Shown: positions 10,987 through 19,656 of the stretch, piece by piece
Position numbering within the stretch: position 1 is the first letter of the stretch
Layout of the letters: every line of letters begins with the position of its first letter
NCBI GenBank assembly: GCA_947846985.1
Contig: CANTUZ010000025.1
Span: 13,452,100-13,516,099 of the forward strand
DNA: 64,000 nt
Direction: 5' to 3'
Source: Fratercula arctica
Lineage: Eukaryota; Chordata; Aves; Charadriiformes; Alcidae
Notes under the pieces: generated by a model
The model's input: only the letters and a program-made list of their open reading frames with translations
What the model was told of the DNA's origin: nothing
Databases searched by the model: none
Made by a program: the position numbers and the translations under genes

Positions 10987-11314
10987 CCCAAGAAAGGGGG
11001 GGATACCCAGGGAAGACACCATCGTGAACAAGTCGAGGAGAACTCCATCACTGACTTCTGGGATCAGTCAACGGGCTGAGCCTTTCTTCCCCCCCATAGG
11101 GACGCCTTTGGGTAAGACTTAGACTATACAGAGTGCTTCCTCGGGAAACTTAGGAATTTCTCTAGAGAATCTCTTTCCTACATTTATAGCCAGGCTGTAT
11201 CGTTTATAACTTTGTCGCGCATTTGATATATGTAATAATACTTTCATTTGCACGTGCTTTGCAGACAGTGTATTTATCACCGGCAATCCTAAGAACCTAT
11301 ATGTCTGTTGTTTA

Positions 11315-11320
11315 AATAAA
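11315..11320 (+). terminator. Polyadenylation signal of ERV-D LTR
   Basis: AATAAA inside the LTR, about 340 bases downstream of the TATA box. In a retroviral LTR it would define the end of R. Confidence 0.6.
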
Positions 11321-11602
11321 CTGCACTGTTTAAGTAGCTAGTCGTTGTAGTTCCTCATTGAACACGACCAAAGACTCGAGAGTGGCCATGCTAGCTCATG
11401 AGCATGACTAGTGCAGTCCACTATTAGTGTATCCAAATTGTAATAGTTTAATACATATTAAACGCGATTGGACTGATAGTGCTGAATTGGGCATCACTCA
11501 GAATTTAAGCCTAGCCGCACCTAGCCTCCCACCTCGGTGAGGAGTGTTAGAACGCAAGGGGGTTTATCTTCTGCCAAAACCGCTTTGCCCCTTTCCACGC
11601 AA

Positions 11603-12454
11603 CAGGGGAGAGCAACTGACGTCGTCTACCTGGAATTGTACAAAGCGTTTGACACTGTCCCGCATGACATCCTGGTCTCTAAATTGAAAAAGCATGGATT
11701 TGATGGATGGACCACTCGGTGGATAAGGAACTGGCTAGATGGCCGCACTCAAAGTGCTGCAGTCAATGGTTCAATGTCCAAGTGGAAACCAGTGATGAGT
11801 GGTGTTCCTCAGGGGTTGGTACTGGGACCAGTGCTGGTTAACATCTTTGTTAGTGACACGGACAGGGGGATTGAGTCCACCCTCAGCAAGTTTGCCAAAG
11901 ACACCAAGCTGTGTGGCGTGGTCAACATGCTGGAGGGAAGGGATGCCATCCAGAGGGACCTGGACAGGCTTGAGAGGTGGGCCTGCGCAAACCTCATGAA
12001 GTTCAACCAGGCCAAGTGCAGGGTCCTGCACCTGGGTCGGGGCAATCCCAGGCACAAATACAGGTTGGGTGGAGAATGGATTGAGAGCAGCCCTGAGAAG
12101 GACTCAGAGGTGCTAGTGGACAAGAAAAACATGAGCTGGCAATGTGCACTCGCAGCCCAGAAAGCCAACCTCATCCTGGGCTGCATCAAAAGAAGCATGA
12201 CCAGCAGGCTGAGGGAGGTGATTCTCCCCTCTACTCCATTCTCGTGAGACCCCACTTGGAGTACTACATCCAGCTCTGGAACCCTCAGCACAAGAAGGAC
12301 ATGGACCTGTTGGAGGGGGTCCAGAGGAGGGCCACGAAGATGATCAGAGGGCTGGAGCACCTCTCCTATGAGGACAGGCTGAGAGAGTTGGGGTTGTTCA
12401 GCCTGGAGAAGAGAAGGCTCCGGGGAGACCTTATAGCAACCTTCCAGTACCTGG
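11603..12454 (+). mobile_element. CR1 LINE fragment 1 (reverse transcriptase, both ends missing)
   Basis: A 5'-truncated CR1 retrotransposon. The translated protein contains [23 protein letters not shown], and FAKDTKLCG where the active CR1 RT has FADD, so a catalytic Asp is lost. It then runs through the CR1 C-terminal region ([22 protein letters not shown]). The frame stops at 12245-12247 by a small deletion and continues in another frame. The copy ends abruptly at CAGTACCTG (12454), where ERV-B LTR sequence begins, so it lacks the CR1 3' tail. Confidence 0.9.
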
Positions 12455-12859
12455 AACTACTTCAATGAAATATTACTTCAATGAAATACTAATAATAAGA
12501 TAAAAAAGGCTATAATGAAACAGACACAAGACATATATATACACACAAAACCTTATCAAGCTTTCAAGGAGATGTCACCAGCAGGCGCTGGGGAAGTTTC
12601 AGACTGGACTCAGTGACAAATAGGAACTGGATTCCAGATCTACCTTCAAGAACGCATGAATCAGGATCAAAGGCAGATGAACTGACACAGTGCTCCTTGG
12701 ACATCAATCATTGCAGAAAGAGAACCATAGAAGAAGCCAAGCCATTGAAGAAGAAGCCCTTGAATAAGCAACAACCTGATCTCTTTGATCCCTCAGCTTT
12801 TATACTGAGCATGGCAGATGGGATGGAATACCCTGTTCATCAGTTTTGGGTCACCTGAC
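12455..12859 (-). repeat. ERV-B 3' LTR, truncated
   Basis: It matches the LTR at 21611-22469 over the shared stretch: the minus-strand TATA region (CAGTATAAAAGCTGAG), GGGATCAAAG, the GGTGATGTCATC-like segment and the AACTACTTCAATGAAA block (seen on the + strand). Its outer end is cut at the junction with CR1 fragment 1, and its inner end joins the integrase stop directly, so the start of U3 and the polypurine tract are also missing. Confidence 0.75.
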
Positions 12860-12863
12860 AGAC

Positions 12864-13613
12864 TCACAATTGTGCATTCTCATCAAGGGTCAAATTTCCT
12901 TGAGGTACACATTGAGCTTCTCCGTTCTTCAGCATCACCCACCAAGTACATCCAGGTCCTTGAGCAAAAACAGTTCCACGAATGGGTATGCGTTTGCCTG
13001 AGGCAGGAAAAACCCAAACAGAATGTTCCTTTCATCCACCACAGAGACCTTATCCCCTTCTACAGTATGTAAAAGGTCTGATTGAGCAGGACCAGCTTAA
13101 TTGATGGATTCCCTGGTGTTAACTAACAAGATAGCTTGTGCTAAAGGCTTTCAGGGCAGTTTTTAACAATCCATTGTATCGCTCAGTTTTCCCAGAAGCT
13201 GGTGCATGATAGGGGATATGATATACCCACTCAATGCCATGTTCTTTTGCCCAATTACTTATAAGACTGTTTTTGAAATGAGTCCCATTGTCTGACTCAA
13301 TTCTTTCTGGAGTACCATGTCACCACAAGACTTGCTTTTCAAGGCCTAGGATGGTATTCCAGGCAGCAGAATGGGGTATGGCATAGGTTTCCAGCCATCC
13401 GGTGCTTCCTTCCACCATTGTAAGCATGTAATGCTTCCCCTGGTGGGTTTGAGGGAGTGTGATGGAGTCAATTTGCCAGGCCTCCTCATACTTACATTTC
13501 AACCATCCTCCCCCATACCACAAAGGTTTTAATCTTTTAGCTTGCTTGATTGTGGCACAAGTTTCACAATCCTGGATAACCTGTGCAATAGCGTCCATGG
13601 TTAAATCCACCCC
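12864..13613 (-). pseudogene. pol: ERV-B integrase
   Basis: On the minus strand this encodes the HHCC domain end (QDCETC), the catalytic core with QIDSITL, ESDNGTHF and GKTERYN, and the C-terminal domain ending at a TGA at 12866-12864. It aligns with the ERV-A integrase over its length. TGA stops at 13616-13614 and 13319-13317 correspond to CGA codons in ERV-A. A further degraded stretch lies at about 13090-13140. It is inactive. Confidence 0.85.
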
Positions 13614-14942
13614 TCAGTCACGGGCCCATTTATATGTTGCATCCCTTCCTTGATGACCTGAAGTGTCATGGGCCCACTGAGCTAAAAATAGTTCACCTTT
13701 ATGTTCCCAGTCCAAATCTGTCTGGGAAATCTTAGCAGCCGGATCCACTTGCTGATTGTTTTGATGTTCCTCAGTGGCTTGACTCATGGGTACGTGGGCA
13801 TCTACATAGCATACCTTCATGACTAGTTTCCCTAGCTGGTCAGCAATATCTTGCCATAATTTAGCAGCCCAGATGCGTTTACCTTTGCCTTGCCAGTAGG
13901 TCTGCTTCCACTGCTTTAACCACCCCCACAGAGCATTGGCCACCATCCATGAGTCAGTATAGAGATAGGGTATTGGCCACTTTTCTCCTTCAGCAATGTC
14001 TAAGGCCAGATGGATGGCTTTTACCTCTGCAAATTGACTCGATTCACCTTCTCCTTCAGCTGCTTCTGCGACTCGTCCTGTAGGACTCCACACAGCAGCT
14101 TTCCACCGCCGATGTTTTCCTACAATATGACAAGATCCATCAGCGAACAGAGCATACTGTTTCTCATTATCTGAGAGTTCATTATATGGTGGGGCTTCCT
14201 CAGCACGAGTCACCACCTCCCCTGGTGGTGGCATTCCGGAGTCTTTGCCTTCAGGCCAGTTTGTGATCACTTCTATGATTCCTGGACAAGTTGAGTTTCC
14301 TATTCGAGCTCGCTGTGTGATTAAGACAACCCACGTACTCCAGGTACCATCGGTGGCATGATGAGTAGAAGGAACTTTACCCTTAAACATCCAGCCCAGC
14401 ACTGGTAATCGGGGTGCCAGGAGGAGCTGTGCTTCAGTACCAATTACCTCTGAAGCAGCTCTAACTCCTTCATATGCTGCCAAGATCTCTTTCTCAGTTG
14501 GGGTATAGTTGGCCTCGGAGCCTTTGTATCCTCGACTCCAGAATCCTAGGGGTTGACCTCGAGTCTTCCCTGGTGCTTTCTGCCAGAGGCTCCAGGTAGG
14601 GCCATTGTCCCCAGCTGCAGTGTAGAGCACATTTTTAATGTCCTGTCCTGTTCGGACTGGTCCAAGGGCTACTGCATGCACAGTCTCTTGTTTAATTTGC
14701 TCAAAGGCCTGTCATTGCTCAGGACCCCACGTAAACTCATTTTTCTTTCAAGTCACTTCATAGAGAGGTTTCACAATCTGACTATAACCTGGAATATGCA
14801 TTCTCCAGAAACCCACAATGCCTAAGAAGGCTTGTGTTTCCTTTTTGTTAGTAGGTGGGGACATAGCTGTTATTTTGTTAATCACATCCATTGGGAGCTG
14901 GTGGCGACCATCTTGCCACTTAATTCCCAAGAACTGGATGTC
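13614..14942 (-). pseudogene. pol: ERV-B pol: connection and RNase H
   Basis: The longest open stretch is 14681-13614 (355 codons). It holds the connection (TPTEKEILAAYEGV) and RNase H with LFADGSCH (Thr to Ala beside the first Asp), a Glu helix (SSQFAEVKAIHLAL) and LYTDSW, then the start of the integrase zinc domain. Upstream, 14930-14748 encodes MDVINKITAMSPPT and ends at a TGA. Another TGA at about 14713 aligns with CGA in ERV-A. Domain order and spacing match ERV-A. Confidence 0.88.
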
Positions 14943-15518
14943 TCATGCAGGTCCCTTGACCTTACCTCTTTTTACAGCAAAACCCACTTTCAGAAGAATC
15001 TTGATTATTTTCTTACCTTTCCTGAAAACTTCTTCTGGTGTATTACCCCACACAATGATGTCATCAGTGTATTGCAGGTGTTCTGGAGCTCCACCCTTTT
15101 CCAGTGTAATCTGGATCAGTCCATGGCAAATAGTAGGGCTGTGTTTCCACCCCTGGGGCAGTTGATTCCAGGTGTACTGGATGCCTCTCCAGGTGAAAGC
15201 AAACTGTGGCCTGCATTCTGCTGCTAAAGGAATAGAGAAGAATGCATTAGCAATGTCAATTGTAGCATACCACTTGGCTGCCTTTGACTCCAGTTCATAT
15301 TGGAGTTCCAGCATGTCTGGCACAGCAGGACTCAGTGGCAGTGTGACCTCATTCAGGCCACGATAGTCTACTGTTAATCTCCAGTCTCCATCAGACTTTC
15401 ACACTGGCCATATGGGACTATTAAAGGGTGAGTGAGTCTTGCTGATCACTCCTTGGGTCTCTAGCCGACGAATCAGGTTCTGGATGGGAATCAGAGAGTC
15501 TTGGTTAGTGCGATACTG
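14943..15518 (-). pseudogene. pol: ERV-B reverse transcriptase palm domain
   Basis: The minus strand encodes VDYRGLNE, ATIDIANAFFSIPLAAE, LPQGWKHSPTICHGLIQ and the catalytic motif at 15071-15060, which reads YTDD instead of YIDD. TGA stops occur before the palm (aligned with CGA in ERV-C) and at GPA-stop (14945-14943). Loss is by scattered point changes. Confidence 0.87.
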
Positions 15519-16011
15519 TCATCGATGCACCATGGCACTAGTAATTGGCACCTGCTGTTCTTTAATCCTTGGCAGTCCCACCACAGAAGGGTCATCTGAA
15601 AGACCAGGTAAGGTAGACAGCTGTGTAATGTCCTCAGTCTCTACAGCTGCTATACGAAAAGCCCACTGATACCCTTTCAGGTCTTTGAAATACCCTCTCT
15701 TGAGGTAGACTACACCAGGGATGCACGGAGAATCTGGGCCAGTCACAATGGGGTGCTTCTCCCATTTATTCCCATTCAGGCTCACTTTGGCCTCCAGTAT
15801 GGTCCGTTCTTGAGACCCGCCTGTCACTCCAGAAATAGTGACAGATTCTGCCCCTTTATGATTCGATGGCAATAGAGTACACTGTGCACCAGTGTCCACA
15901 AGGGCTTTATGCTTTTGTGTCTCTGATGTGCCAGGCCATCGAATCCACACAGTCCAGTAAATTCGGTTATCCCTCTCCTCCTCCTCCTCCTGGCTGGAGG
16001 CAGGGGAACCC
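15519..16011 (-). pseudogene. pro: ERV-B protease
   Basis: Starting in the minus strand at the edge of the ERV-C LTR, the frame reads an acidic run, then RIYWTVWIRWPGTS, ALVDTGAQCTLLP (intact catalytic DTGA) and ISGVTGGSQE. It ends at a TGA at 15519-15521 whose counterpart in ERV-C is a CGG/CGA-type Arg codon. The gag amber stop lies on the other side of the ERV-C insertion (TAG, 19658-19656), in frame with this protease. Confidence 0.87.
16007..16011. repeat. Target-site duplicate AACCC, left of ERV-C
   Basis: AACCC occurs at 16007-16011 immediately before the left LTR and again at 19652-19656 immediately after the right, inverted LTR. A 5-bp duplication is the size also found at two solo LTRs of the same family in this window. 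Confidence 0.85.
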
Positions 16012-16342
16012 TGTCCTGGTTCCGGCAGGGACAGGGTTAAGTATTCCATGCCATGTGAGCCACGCCCACCCTGAGATTAAAAGGAGGTGAGGGGGCAGGA
16101 AGTGGGGTTTGGAGAGGGCTGGCGTGTCCTGGGTCTGGACCAGTGGGGAGCGGCGGTTCCGTAATCGCGTTTGTATATTCCTCTGTCCATGTTATTGTTT
16201 TCTTGTTCCCTTTGCTGTTCTGTTAAACTGCCTTTGTCTCAACCCAAGAGTTTTGCCTTTTTCTTCTGATCCTTCCCGTACCGGGAAGCACTGAGCGAGC
16301 AACACGTGGTTCTTTGTTGCCATCTGAGGCCAAACCACGACA
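16012..16342 (+). repeat. ERV-C left LTR
   Basis: TGTCCTGGTTCCGGC to CCAAACCACGACA, 331 bp, same family as the ERV-A LTR. It is followed by GTCCTTTT and the primer-binding site. Confidence 0.93.
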
Positions 16343-16350
16343 GTCCTTTT

Positions 16351-16368
16351 TGGCGCCCAACGTGGGGC
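16351..16368 (+). promoter_or_regulatory. ERV-C primer-binding site, tRNA-Lys
   Basis: TGGCGCCCAACGTGGGGC is the 18-base complement of the 3' end of tRNA-Lys(1,2), eight bases after the LTR. Reverse transcription starts here. Confidence 0.88.
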
Positions 16369-16448
16369 TCGAAGGGTTGAGACAATGACAGAATCCAACT
16401 AGAGCTTGAAAAAAACCAAATTTGTTAGGTAAATAGTCACTGGTCACT

Positions 16449-18424
16449 ATGTTGCTTAGTTTGTTCTCATGGCTGTGTTATGTAAATTCCTATGTGTTTT
16501 ATGCACTCCCTGTGATGATATTTGTTACTTCCGGGAGGGGGATGAGGATTACCATTTTACTGTCCTGTGCAATATGGGCTTATGATATGATAACATCACT
16601 TGTTAGACGGTTATTTTGGGGCGTTTATGTGGTATTGCTGTCCTGTCCGTACATTGGGCACCGTCTCTCAGAATTCATTAATAATTACACCCAGTCTATG
16701 GGGGAAACAGGGGGGGACACTTTCCCCAGCTCTTTTGCCTCCCTTTTCTCCTTTGGGTCAGGTATGACAGCTTTTGAGAATTTTGAATATCCTTGGGATG
16801 CTCAAACCAGCATGTTCCTAGTGTTATGTCTGCTGAATATGTTCCAGGTCTCGTTTAGGGTTAAACGACTATTTAAGACTACCACCCAGAGATCTGCTCC
16901 GAGGCTGGACAGTCAGGGGTGGCATGGCAGGTGGGAGAACATGGGCAGGTACCTAGAGAACTTCTCACCTCCAATGGTCTGGGACTTCACCCCTGAACAA
17001 TTACAGGACCCTGATAGAGCAGTAGAATATCTGAAGGGAAAATGCTGTGGCTATTCTAGAGAGGCACAACTCACCACACTGTGCTGGGCCCTGGCTAGTG
17101 TCTACCAGGCACTGCTCAGTGCTCTGCAGCACCCTCAGGAGAAAGAGACAGAGACCAGACCAGCAGGCGCTGCGGCTGCTGCGGCCCCTGTGGCAGACGC
17201 TGCTGCAACAGGCCCTGCGGCTACTGCGACCCCTGCGACAGGCACTGCGGCTACCGCAACCCCTGTGGCAGCCACTGCAGCTACTCCAACCCCGGTGGCA
17301 GCCACTGCTGCTGAACAAGGGAACCAACCCGTGCCAGTATCCGTTGCCCCCATACAAAAGAAGAAGTACACAAAGAAATCAGTTTGCATAGTAAGAGATG
17401 ACGATGAACCAGGGCCATCACAAGGACAGGAGGAAGAGGCAGAACCAGAGAAATTATAACACGATCCCTATCCCCGAGTGAGCTGTGGGATATGCAAAAA
17501 GATTTTAGCTGACTTTCAGGTGAGCACATTGTCACCTGGCTGCTTCGGTGTTGGGATAACAGGGCCAGTAGCCTGGAATTAGAGGGTAGGGAAGCCAGGC
17601 AGCTGGGATCCCTGTCTAGGGAAGGCGGCATTGACAAGGCAATTGGGAAGAAGACCCAAGCCCTCAGCCTCTGGAAACGACTCCTGTCAGGCGTGAGGGA
17701 GAGGTACCCCTTCAGTGAAGATGTTGTATGTCACCCAAGCAGGTGGACCACCATGGAAAGAGGTATCCAGTACCTGAGAGAATTAGCCATGCGGGAGATG
17801 ATTTATTATGACTTGGACAATACAGACTTGCCCACGGACCCTGATGAGGTGCAATGCACAAGGCCCATGTGGCGGAAGTTTGTACGGAGTGCACCATTGT
17901 CATATGCCAACTCACTGGCAGTAATGGAATGGAAGGGTGAAGAAGGACCAACGGTGGATGAGGTGGCTGGCCGGCTCCGGCGATATGAAGAAAGCCTCTC
18001 TTCCCCCCTTGTCTCAGCTGTGGAGAAACTGTCCCGGAAGGTCCAGCAACTTGAAGAGAATATGTCCTACTCCCCACCTGTACGGGCCTGCATCTCAGCT
18101 ATTAGGAGCAGGCATTTCCCCACTCAAGAGAGAGAGTACAAAGGGTACACACCACGAGGCACCCTGTGGTTCTACCTGCGAGACCATGGAGAGGACATGA
18201 GGAAGTGGGATGGACAACCTACTTGGATCCTGCGGACACGGGTACAGGAGTTGCAAGGAAGGACAACCACAAAAGGGGATCCCTCCAGGAAAAGTGCCGC
18301 CCCAGTTTCCAGTGGGCAGTTCCCCAGACAGAGCAGAAGGCCTGATCTTGCTTCTGATCCTCTTGAAGGAACCTCCAAGTCATTTCTGCAAGAAGTGAGT
18401 ACCGGATACCATGACCAGTATTAG
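16449..18424 (+). pseudogene. gag: ERV-C gag, with hydrophobic N-terminus and Ala/Thr/Pro repeat
   Basis: The first frame (16449-17459, 336 codons) has an unusual N-terminus: hydrophobic segments at residues about 1-27, 33-66 and 118-135, several long enough to span a membrane. A degenerate Ala-Thr-Pro repeat follows (about 245-305), then a basic and an acidic tail. The frame breaks at 17457-17459; gag resumes in another frame from about 17,500 and is open to TAG at 18422-18424. That part contains GREARQLGSLSREGG and LSRKVQQLEENM, matched by ERV-B gag. No CCHC zinc knuckle is seen. The TAG is followed in the same frame by protease, which suggests stop-codon readthrough in the ancestor. Confidence 0.8.
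18422..18424 (+). promoter_or_regulatory. In-frame amber codon at the ERV-C gag/pro boundary
   Basis: TAG separates gag from protease-pol without a frame change. The following CCTGCCTCCGGCCAGG can form a short stem (CCTG with CAGG). ERV-B has the same TAG and the CCTGCCTCC.GCCAGG element at its own boundary, split by the ERV-C insertion. Confidence 0.6.
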
Positions 18425-19295
18425 AGGGGCCCTGCCTCCGGCCAGGTGGAGGAAAGGGACAACCGGGTTTATTGGACAGTGTGGATTCGATGGCCTGGCA
18501 CATCAGACCCACAGGAGTATAAGGCTCTAGTGGCCACAGGAGCACAGTGCACTCTGATACCACCAAGCTATAGAGGGGCAGAACCCATTTGTATTTCTGG
18601 GGTCACAGGGGGATCCCAAGAGTTGACTGTACTGGAGGCTGAAGTGAGCCTAACTGGGAATGAGTGGCAAAAGCATCCCATTGTGACTGGCCCAGAGGCT
18701 CCATGCATCCTTGGTATAGATTACCTCAGGAGAGGGTATTTTAAGGACCCAAAGGGGTATCGGTGGGCCTTTGGCATAGCTGCCTTGGAGACGGAGGAAG
18801 TTAAACAGTTGTCTACCTTGCCTTGTCTCTCGGAGGACTCTTCTGTTGTGGGGTTGTTGAGGGTCGAAGAACAGCAGGTGCCGATTGCTACCACAACGGT
18901 GCATCGGCGGCAATATCGCACTAACCGAGACTCTCTGATTCCCATCCATAAGCTGATTCGTCAACTAGAGGTTCAAGGAGTGATCAGCAAGACTCGCTTG
19001 CCTTTTAACAGTCCTATATGGCCGGTGCGAAAATCTAATGGAGAATGGAGGCTAACTGTAGACTATCGTGGCCTGAATGAAGACACGCCACCGCTGAGCG
19101 CTGCTGTGCCGGACATGCTAGAACTCCAGTATGAACTGGAGTCCAAGGCAGCCAAGTGGTATGCCACGATTGATATAGCGAATGCATTTTTCTCAATCTC
19201 TTTGGCAGCAGAGTGCAGGCCACAGTTTGCTTTCACTTGGAGGGGCATCCAGTACACCTGGAATCGACTGCCCCAGGGGTGGAAACACAGCCCCA
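18425..19295 (+). pseudogene. pol: ERV-C protease and N-terminal reverse transcriptase, truncated
   Basis: In frame with gag after the TAG. Protease has VYWTVWIRWPGTS and ALVATGAQCTL: the catalytic Asp of DTG is Ala (GCC at 18533-18535), so it would be inactive even if expressed. Reverse transcriptase follows with WPVRKSNGEWRLTVDYRG, ATIDIANAFFSI and LPQGWKHSP, and is cut off at 19295, before the YIDD motif. The open frame runs on by chance into the inverted primer-binding site and LTR and stops at 19433-19435. Confidence 0.88.
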
Positions 19296-19315
19296 TGTTG
19301 GGCGCCAAAAAGGAC
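19290..19315 (-). promoter_or_regulatory. Inverted primer-binding site at the inner edge of the right LTR
   Basis: 19290-19307 is the reverse complement of the tRNA-Lys primer-binding site with one difference (T for C at 19296, a CpG decay). AAAAGGAC (19308-19315) is the complement of the LTR-PBS spacer. GCCCCA at 19290-19295 is shared with the reverse-transcriptase coding sequence. Confidence 0.88.
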
Positions 19316-19651
19316 TGTCGTGGTTTGGCCTCAGATGGCAACAAAGAACCACGTGTCGCTCGCTCAGTGCTTCCCGGTACGGGAAGGATCAAAAGAAAAA
19401 GGCAAAACTCTTGGGTTGAGACAAAGGCAGTTTAACAGAATAGCAAAGGGAACAAGAAAACAACAACAATAACACCGACAGAGAAATATACAAACGAGAT
19501 TACGGAACCGCAGCTTCCCGCCGGTCCGGACCCAGGACACGCCAGCCCCCTCCAAACCCGACTGCCTGCCCCCTCCCTCCTTTTAATCTCAGGGTGGGCG
19601 TGGCTCACATGGCATGGAATACTTAACCCTGTCCCTGCCGGAACCAGGACA
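19316..19651 (-). repeat. ERV-C right LTR, inverted
   Basis: TGTCGTGGTTTGGCC to GGAACCAGGACA, the reverse complement of the same LTR family, 336 bp. It carries a six-base GTT expansion relative to the left LTR. The following AACCC (19652-19656) is the right target-site duplicate. Confidence 0.93.
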
Positions 19652-19656
19652 AACCC

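Larger units (their letters stand above)
2931..11556 (+). mobile_element. ERV-D: gag-pro-pol-env endogenous retrovirus
   Basis: A + strand provirus with gag, protease, reverse transcriptase, RNase H, integrase, an env splice acceptor, a small membrane ORF, a two-subunit env and a 3' LTR. Its 5' LTR and start of gag are missing; the A LTR joins directly to gag codons, so ERV-A probably inserted into ERV-D. Pol motifs resemble those of A-C (class III-like), but this element also carries a long env. Coding damage is light: a few in-frame stops, all TGA, and two single-base frameshifts. The right end is uncertain (see the LTR entry). Confidence 0.88.
10442..11556 (+). repeat. ERV-D 3' LTR (right end uncertain)
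   Basis: The left end TGTGGAATAATTAC is set by the polypurine tract. A TATA box (TATAAAAATAG, 10976-10986) and a polyadenylation signal (AATAAA, 11315-11320) lie in the right order and spacing for U3-R-U5. No second LTR copy of this family is in the window, so the end cannot be found by comparison. I place it at ...GAACGCA (11556) because of the CA terminus and reasonable U5 length, but ...TTGAACA near 11369 is possible. Confidence 0.6.
16012..19651 (+). mobile_element. ERV-C: provirus with inverted terminal LTRs, inserted in ERV-B
   Basis: The structure is LTR(+) 16012-16342, primer-binding site, gag, protease, first part of reverse transcriptase to about 19295, then an inverted primer-binding site (19290-19307) and an inverted LTR (19316-19651). 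The unit is flanked by a single AACCC target duplication. The rest of pol and the normal 3' end are absent. Both termini are U3 ends, unlike a normal provirus (U3 on one side, U5 on the other). The two LTRs differ at about 15 positions and two indels by eye (roughly 5 percent). Confidence 0.88.

Noticed and set aside
18446..19435. A single long protein across protease, RT and the right LTR.
   Set aside because: The frame past 19295 is reverse-complement PBS and LTR; it is open by chance.
19316..19651. Treating the inverted LTR as an independent solo LTR inserted in ERV-C.
   Set aside because: It carries an adjoining inverted primer-binding site and spacer, and there is no duplicate around it alone; the only duplicate (AACCC) encloses the whole of ERV-C.
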